DNA from: Chloroflexota bacterium
Lineage (GTDB): Bacteria; Chloroflexota; Limnocylindria; Limnocylindrales; CSP1-4
Direction: 5' to 3'
DNA: 45,741 nucleotides
Assembly: GCA_003169735.1 (NCBI GenBank)
Contig: PNAP01000014.1
Location: forward strand, 1-45,741
Below the pieces are notes generated by a model. It did not search any database. It worked only from the letters and a program-made list of their open reading frames with translations, and was not told the DNA's origin. Each line of letters starts with the position of its first letter. Within the stretch, counting starts at the first letter, position 1. Of the stretch, positions 41,265 through 45,741 are shown piece after piece. The position numbers and the translations under genes are program-made.

Positions 41265-43229
41265 GTGGAGAACACCGACGGATCGCCCGCCCGACGTCTG
41301 ACCGAGGCGGCCTGGATCCGGCTCGGGGTGGTCGGCGTGACGGCGCTCGCGGCCGTCCTGTACGTATGGGACCTGACCAGCAGCGGCTATGCCAACACGT
41401 ATTACTCGGCCGCGTCGGTGGCCGGGTCGCACGATTGGAGCGCCTTCTTCTTCGGGTCGTTCGACGCCTCGAACTTCATCACCATCGACAAGCCGCCCCT
41501 GGCGATGTGGGCGATGGGGTTGTCGGTTCGCGCGTTCGGATTGAGCTCGTGGAGCGTCCTGCTGCCCGAGGCGCTGATGGGCGTGGCGTCTGTCTACGTG
41601 CTGTACCGGCTGGTGCGCCGCTCGTTCGGCCCGGTGGCAGGCCTGATCGCGGCGCTGGTCATGGCGCTGACGCCGGTGGCGGTGCTCATCTTCCGCTACG
41701 ACAATCCCGACGCGCTGCTGACGTTGCTGCTCCTGCTCGCGGCGTGGGCGCTGCTGCGGGCGCTCGAGGACCGCCGGTTGCGCTGGGTCATCCTGGCGGC
41801 CACGCTCGTCGGGCTGGGTTTCAACACGAAGTACCTGCAGGCGTACCTCGTGCTGCCGGCCTTCGCCGTCACGTATGCCGTGGCCGCGGTCGGCAGCCTC
41901 CGACACCGCGTCGTCGGGCTGGTCGCGGCCGCGGGCACGGTCCTCGTCACGAGCGCCTGGTGGGTGGTCATCGTCGACGCCATCCCCTCCGGCCAGCGCC
42001 CGTTCATCGGCGGAAGCACGAACGACTCGGCGCTGGACCTGTTGCTCGGCTATGACGGCCTCGGCCGCATCTTCGGCGGCGGGCCGGGCGGCGCCGGACC
42101 GGGCAACGGTTCCGTCGGCCCGGTCTTCGGCGGCCCGACGGGCATCGGGCGCATCTTCGACATCGAGTTCGGCGGTCAGGTCAGCTGGCTCATCCCGCTC
42201 GCCGCCATCGCGCTGTTGATCGGGCTGTGGGTCCGAGGCCGTGAGCCGCGTCTCGATCGCGTCCGGGCCGGCTACCTGCTGTGGGGCCTGTGGCTCGCCG
42301 TCCACGTGGCCGTCTTCAGCCTCATGACCGGCATCATCCATCCCTACTACGCGGTCGTCCTGGCGCCCGCCATCGGCGCGCTGGTGGGAGCAGGGGTCGT
42401 GGAGCTCTGGGGCCTGCGCGCGCGCCATCGCCTGGGCGGCGTGGCCCTCGGCGCGGCGCTGCTCCTGTCGGCGTGGTGGGCGTCACAGATCCTCGACCGG
42501 ACACCGGACCTGGTGCCGGGCATGGACGTCGCCGTCTTCCTGGTCGGTGCCTGCGCGGCCGTCATCGTGGCCATCCCGGCCACGCTCGTCGATGCGACAC
42601 GACGACGCGCGGCCGTGGCGGCGCTGTGGCTCGGCATCGCAGCGGTGCTGGCGGGACCAGTGGCCTTCTCGGTGGCGACGGTCGTGACGCCCCATGCGGG
42701 TGGCGATCCGCTGGCCGGCCCCGCGACCTCGATCGGGCCGGGGGCGCCGGGGTTCCCGGGCCCGCCAGGTGGCTTCCCGGGCGGCGGACCACCCGGCGGC
42801 AGCGGCGTGCCCCCGTCCGACACTGGTGCCAGCACGGACCAGGCGCTCATCACCTATCTGTTCGAGCATCCCGGCGGCGCGAGCTGGATCCTCGCCACCG
42901 ACCAGGCTACCGCCGCCGCGCTCGAACTCGCCACCGAGCAGCCGGTCATGGCGCTCGGAGGGTTCACGGGCATGGACCCGACGCCGACGCTGGCCGAGTT
43001 GCAGGCGGACGTAGCGTCCGGAAAGCTTCGCTACGTGCTTCTCGCCGAGGGTCCCGGCATCTTCCGCGACGGCGCGGGCGGTGCCGGCTTCCCGGGTGGC
43101 GCGAACACGACCATCGCCAGCCAGCGCGATGCTTGGGTCGCCGCGGATTGCACCATGGTCGACGACACGCCGGACGGCGGCTCGGTGCTCGGCGCCGGCG
43201 CGTTGTACGACTGCGCGCCTTCCCCCTGA
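41265..43229 (+). CDS. GT39/ArnT-like membrane glycosyltransferase
   Basis: 654 aa from the GTG at 41265, seven bases after the kinase stop. There are about eleven transmembrane helices. The signature DKPPLAMW and the segment IFRYDNPDALLTLLLLLAAW are typical of the PMT/ArnT-like family, which uses polyprenyl-phosphate sugars. After the last helix a collagen-like Gly/Pro run (GFPGPPGGFPGGGPPGG) at about 490-510 leads to a soluble C-terminal domain of about 140 residues. The acceptor is unknown: envelope glycan or protein. It is probably co-transcribed with the two-component system. Confidence 0.87.
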   Translation: MENTDGSPARRLTEAAWIRLGVVGVTALAAVLYVWDLTSSGYANTYYSAASVAGSHDWSAFFFGSFDASNFITIDKPPLAMWAMGLSVRAFGLSSWSVLLPEALMGVASVYVLYRLVRRSFGPVAGLIAALVMALTPVAVLIFRYDNPDALLTLLLLLAAWALLRALEDRRLRWVILAATLVGLGFNTKYLQAYLVLPAFAVTYAVAAVGSLRHRVVGLVAAAGTVLVTSAWWVVIVDAIPSGQRPFIGGSTNDSALDLLLGYDGLGRIFGGGPGGAGPGNGSVGPVFGGPTGIGRIFDIEFGGQVSWLIPLAAIALLIGLWVRGREPRLDRVRAGYLLWGLWLAVHVAVFSLMTGIIHPYYAVVLAPAIGALVGAGVVELWGLRARHRLGGVALGAALLLSAWWASQILDRTPDLVPGMDVAVFLVGACAAVIVAIPATLVDATRRRAAVAALWLGIAAVLAGPVAFSVATVVTPHAGGDPLAGPATSIGPGAPGFPGPPGGFPGGGPPGGSGVPPSDTGASTDQALITYLFEHPGGASWILATDQATAAALELATEQPVMALGGFTGMDPTPTLAELQADVASGKLRYVLLAEGPGIFRDGAGGAGFPGGANTTIASQRDAWVAADCTMVDDTPDGGSVLGAGALYDCAPSP

Positions 43230-43244
43230 CGGCCGCGAATCGAT

Positions 43245-43277
43245 GAGGCCGGGGCCGCACGCGCGGCACCCGGCCTC
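43245..43277. terminator. Bidirectional hairpin terminator
   Basis: GAGGCCGGG and CCCGGCCTC form a nine-bp stem continued by GCCGC/GCGGC after one mismatch. It lies between the convergent glycosyltransferase (stop 43229) and TIGR03118 gene (stop 43299), so it serves both. Confidence 0.75.
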
Positions 43278-43298
43278 CTTCGACCTCGAGCCGAGGAT

Positions 43299-44399
43299 CT
43301 AGGGGTGGAACTCGATGGTGCCCATCAAGCCGTGTGATTCGTCGGCCAGGCCTGCCGTGAAGAGCAGGGTGTGGGGCGAACCGGCCGTGCCATTTCCGAA
43401 GAGCAGGCCCCACAGACCAGAGATGGCGATCTTCGTCCCGTCCGGGTTCCGCAGCTGGCCCTGGAAGGCGCCTGTGACCGGGTCGTAGGCGCTGATGCGC
43501 CCGTCACCGAAGTTGCCGACCAGGAGGTCGCCGCTGAATCGGCCGAAGTCGCTGGGCGCCCATGCGAGGCCCCATGGCGAGTTCAAGTGGCCGCGCGAAA
43601 CGAGTCGCCGCAGCAGGTTGCCCGAGAGGTCATAGACGTCGATGTAGCCGCGATGCGGCCCATGAGCGTCGTCTGCCTTGTCCGCATCCTGCTTGGCGTA
43701 CGTCACGTAGAGCGACCCATTGAAGTTCTGGATGTTGAACGGGGCGAAGCCGGCCGGGATGCTCGGGTCCTCGAAGGCGCCCGGCATGTGCACCGCATTC
43801 CAGTCGCCGTCGAACACGTCGACGTGACCGGAGTGGAAGTTGGCGGCATAGAGGAAGTCGCCGCCGGACCCGGTCGAGATGGCCAGGCCCTTCCAGATGG
43901 CATGCGGATGGAAGACGGCGACCTGCGCCTGCGTCGAGGGTGCCGGCGACGGAACGCCCGGGCTCCAGCCGCTGATGGTGCCGGCTTCCGAGGCGAAGAT
44001 GAAGAGCGCCGGCCCGCTGTCGCTGCCGGAGCTGACGACCCAATCAGACGTCGGGTTGTAGACCTGGCCGGTCGCGTCGCCGTTGGGCGTGGTGACGACG
44101 AGCGGGATGGTGGTGAGGTGACCGCCATTGACGGCGCCGCTGTACAGCGTGCTGACGCCGGTGTGGTTCTCCGACACCCAGACCGGCGTGGTCGGCCCGA
44201 ACGACATGCCCCACGGGTTGACCAGGTTCGGGTCGGTTCGCCGCGCGACACCGGGGATGTCCGAGACCAGGTTGCTCTGGAGATAGGTGTTCGTGCCGAA
44301 GTCGTGATGGGCGGCCGCCGGCGCGGCCATCGCCACCATCAGCACGATCGCACCGGCTGATGCGATGGCGGCGCGTGGCGATGCCTTGCGCAGATCCAT
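43299..44399 (-). CDS. Secreted TIGR03118-family protein
   Basis: 366 aa. A signal peptide (basic DLRKASPRAA, then a hydrophobic core ending AAPAAAHH) precedes a six-bladed beta-propeller-like domain. Family segments are TDPNLVNPWGMSFGPTTPVW, FHPHAIWKGLAI, FAPFNIQNFNGSLYVTYAKQ and HLNSPWGLAWAP. The biochemical function of this family is not established. A ribosome binding site (GGAGG) is placed before the ATG. It is probably monocistronic. Confidence 0.88.
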   Translation of the reverse strand: MDLRKASPRAAIASAGAIVLMVAMAAPAAAHHDFGTNTYLQSNLVSDIPGVARRTDPNLVNPWGMSFGPTTPVWVSENHTGVSTLYSGAVNGGHLTTIPLVVTTPNGDATGQVYNPTSDWVVSSGSDSGPALFIFASEAGTISGWSPGVPSPAPSTQAQVAVFHPHAIWKGLAISTGSGGDFLYAANFHSGHVDVFDGDWNAVHMPGAFEDPSIPAGFAPFNIQNFNGSLYVTYAKQDADKADDAHGPHRGYIDVYDLSGNLLRRLVSRGHLNSPWGLAWAPSDFGRFSGDLLVGNFGDGRISAYDPVTGAFQGQLRNPDGTKIAISGLWGLLFGNGTAGSPHTLLFTAGLADESHGLMGTIEFHP

Positions 44400-44488
44400 G
44401 TCGTGTCCTCCGATTCAGCCGAGCGCACGGACGCTCGGACACTCAGGAGGTGGTACGACGGATCCGGCCGTTCGGGTTCGCGCTGGTC

Positions 44489-44965
44489 CTAGACGCGTCG
44501 TTCTTCCGGCGCCTCGCCGTCGGGGACGGCCACGTCGCAGGTCGGGCAGAACCAGCGCGCTTCGAGCGGCGTGCCGCACGTCACGTGACGGAGCGGCTGG
44601 TGGCCGCCGCTGACGGCGACCGCCCGCCGGTTCCCCCAGTCCGCCAGGAGGCGTAACGCACTGGCGAGGTCGCGGCCGTCGGCCGTCAGGCCGTACTCCA
44701 CGCGTGGGGGCCGCTGCGAGTAGGCAGCTCCGCGCAGGATGCCCTCACGCTCGAGGCGGCGCAGGCGATCGGTCAGGATGTTCGGGGCGATGCCCGGCAG
44801 CGACTCGGCCAACGCGTTGAAACGGAGTGGCCCGTCGAGGAGCGCCTCGATGACGAGCAGGCTCCAGCGATCGCCGACGCGGTCGAGGGCCAGCGCGAGG
44901 GCCGATGCCGGCGGTGGTTCTCCGAGTGGCTGGTGCACGGGTCCATGGTAGGCGGGTCTTGCCAT
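44489..44965 (-). CDS. HxlR-family regulator with C-terminal zinc ribbon
   Basis: 158 aa. The winged helix (LDRVGDRWSLLVIEALLDG, RFNALAESLPGIAPNILTDR, LRRLEREGIL) is typical of HxlR. The C-terminal 35 residues carry a likely Zn site with HVTCGT and FCPTCD, which most HxlR proteins lack. HxlR proteins often sense electrophiles or redox changes through cysteines. It starts at ATG 44965 or at an ATG at 44946 that would shorten the N terminus. A palindrome at 44981-44996 overlaps its promoter. Confidence 0.87.
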   Translation of the reverse strand: MARPAYHGPVHQPLGEPPPASALALALDRVGDRWSLLVIEALLDGPLRFNALAESLPGIAPNILTDRLRRLEREGILRGAAYSQRPPRVEYGLTADGRDLASALRLLADWGNRRAVAVSGGHQPLRHVTCGTPLEARWFCPTCDVAVPDGEAPEERRV

Positions 44966-44980
44966 CGGTTCTGGTTCGTA

Positions 44981-44996
44981 GTAACTTGCAAGTCAC
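44981..44996. promoter_or_regulatory. Palindromic operator between HxlR gene and protease
   Basis: GTAACTTGCAAGTCAC has a perfect core ACTTGCAAGT and 14 of 16 positions symmetric. A second, overlapping inverted repeat AGTCAC-AA-GTGACT follows at 44991-45004. Size and symmetry suit an HxlR dimer, so autoregulation and control of the divergent protease are likely. Confidence 0.7.
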
Positions 44997-45055
44997 AAGT
45001 GACTGGCCAGCGACCCATGCCTGCCGGCCGAATCGACGAGGAGCATCACCAGATC

Positions 45056-45741
45056 ATGAGTGCCATCGAAGAACTCCAGGCGGCCATCGAACAGGTCGCG
45101 ACGACGGCCGGGCCATCGGTCGTGGGCATCGGGTCGCGCCTGCGCGGATCCGGCGTCGTCATCGGCGACGGCCGGGTGCTGACCAACGCCCATAACGTCC
45201 GCGGCGACGAGGTCACCGTCACATTCCCTGACGGGCGGACCACCCGCGGCACCCTGGCGGCGATCGATGTCGACGGGGATCTCGCGGTCATCAGCGTCGA
45301 CACGACCGGCGCTCCACCCATCGCCTGGGCGGACGACGCAGGACTCAGCGTCGGGTCCATCGTGTTCGGGGTGGCCGCGTCGCCCACCGGCGGGACGCGC
45401 GTCACGTTCGGCACCGTGTCGGCAGTGGCTCGCGCTTTCCGCGGTCCGGGCGGTCGGCGCATCGCCGGCAGCGTGGAGCACACGGCGCCGCTCGCGCCCG
45501 GCTCCTCGGGCGGGCCGATCGTCGATGCCGGCGGCCGTTTCGTCGGCCTCGATACCAACCGGATCGGCGAGGGGTTCTACCTCGCCATCCCGGCGGACGC
45601 CACGCTGCGCCAGCGCGTCGAGGCCCTCGGCAAGGGCGAATCGGTCGAGCGTCCGAGGCTCGGCGTCTCGGTCGCGCCCGGCCGCATGGCGCGCCGCCTG
45701 CGGCGGTCGGTCGGGCTCCCCGACCGCGAGGGCGTGCTGGT
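45056..45741 (+). CDS. HtrA/DegP-like serine protease, cut by window edge
   Basis: At least 228 aa are in the window. Chymotrypsin-fold triad: H46 (TNAHNV), D75 (DGDLAVI) and S151 (APGSSGGP). The sequence RLGVSVAP near the edge begins a PDZ domain. There is no signal peptide or membrane anchor, unlike most HtrA proteins, so a cytoplasmic role is possible. A further in-frame ATG at 45017 would add 13 residues; neither start has an ideal ribosome binding site. It is divergent from the HxlR gene across the palindrome. Confidence 0.85.
   Translation, partial: MSAIEELQAAIEQVATTAGPSVVGIGSRLRGSGVVIGDGRVLTNAHNVRGDEVTVTFPDGRTTRGTLAAIDVDGDLAVISVDTTGAPPIAWADDAGLSVGSIVFGVAASPTGGTRVTFGTVSAVARAFRGPGGRRIAGSVEHTAPLAPGSSGGPIVDAGGRFVGLDTNRIGEGFYLAIPADATLRQRVEALGKGESVERPRLGVSVAPGRMARRLRRSVGLPDREGVL

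Noticed and set aside
41109-42428. Long minus-strand frame opposite the glycosyltransferase
   Set aside because: Asp/Arg/Gln-rich shadow typical of GC-rich DNA; the plus-strand gene has membrane helices and family motifs.

Overview
The window is GC-rich chromosomal DNA, densely packed, with most genes in operons joined by 4-base stop/start overlaps (ATGA, GTGA, TTGA). About ten genes carry an NANNNT hexamer (TATACT, TATCCT, TACGCT, TAGACT and similar) only 6-9 bases before the start codon, the arrangement expected of leaderless mRNAs. Together with the gene content (CASTOR/POLLUX-like channel, TIGR03118 protein, SufB-SufD-Rieske order, COG4586/4587/3694 ABC set) this suggests a high-GC Chloroflexota (Limnocylindria/Ellin6529-like), with Actinomycetota as the alternative. 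This is inference: no rRNA or tRNA is present to settle it.

Layout. 1-3.4 kb: zinc-ribbon adenylate/guanylate cyclase (cut by the window edge), cystathionine beta-synthase, prolipoprotein diacylglyceryl transferase and a small membrane protein. 3.4-6.7 kb: one operon with a ferritin-like/VIT1 iron exporter, a cupin, a SigK-like ECF sigma factor and an RskA-like anti-sigma factor. 6.8-11.4 kb: sulfite-oxidase-like enzyme, Rieske ferredoxin, SufD and SufB, the last under a perfect 11-bp-arm palindrome. 11.5-18.9 kb: two more ECF sigma factor/membrane partner modules, a beta-propeller lipoprotein related to one of the partners, and a second lipoprotein. 19-25.8 kb: Eis-like acetyltransferase, DUF1003 protein, an ABC transporter co-transcribed with a class V aminotransferase, an SRAP protein and an orphan barstar. 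26.3-33.9 kb: a tandem duplication of a [PLL-repeat lectin - secreted subtilase] unit in which one lectin copy has decayed. 33.9-35.8 kb: CASTOR/POLLUX-like channel. 35.9-43.2 kb: an electron-transfer operon (small anchored protein, ApbE, ferric-reductase-like membrane protein, NuoF-like flavoprotein, ferredoxin) running into a two-component system and a GT39 glycosyltransferase. 43.3-45.7 kb: secreted TIGR03118 protein, HxlR regulator and a divergent cytoplasmic HtrA-like protease cut by the window edge.

The most unusual signal is non-coding. Two intergenic regions 17 kb apart (about 8294-8519 on the minus strand and 25936-26176 on the plus strand) are colinear copies of one element of about 230 nt. 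Each has three copies of a 19-nt motif (consensus GTACCCATGCACGCCGTAC) in the order reverse, forward, forward, with conserved spacings and conserved short words between them. In RNA the first copy can pair with either the second or the third, giving two mutually exclusive stems. I cannot assign it to a known RNA or repeat family.
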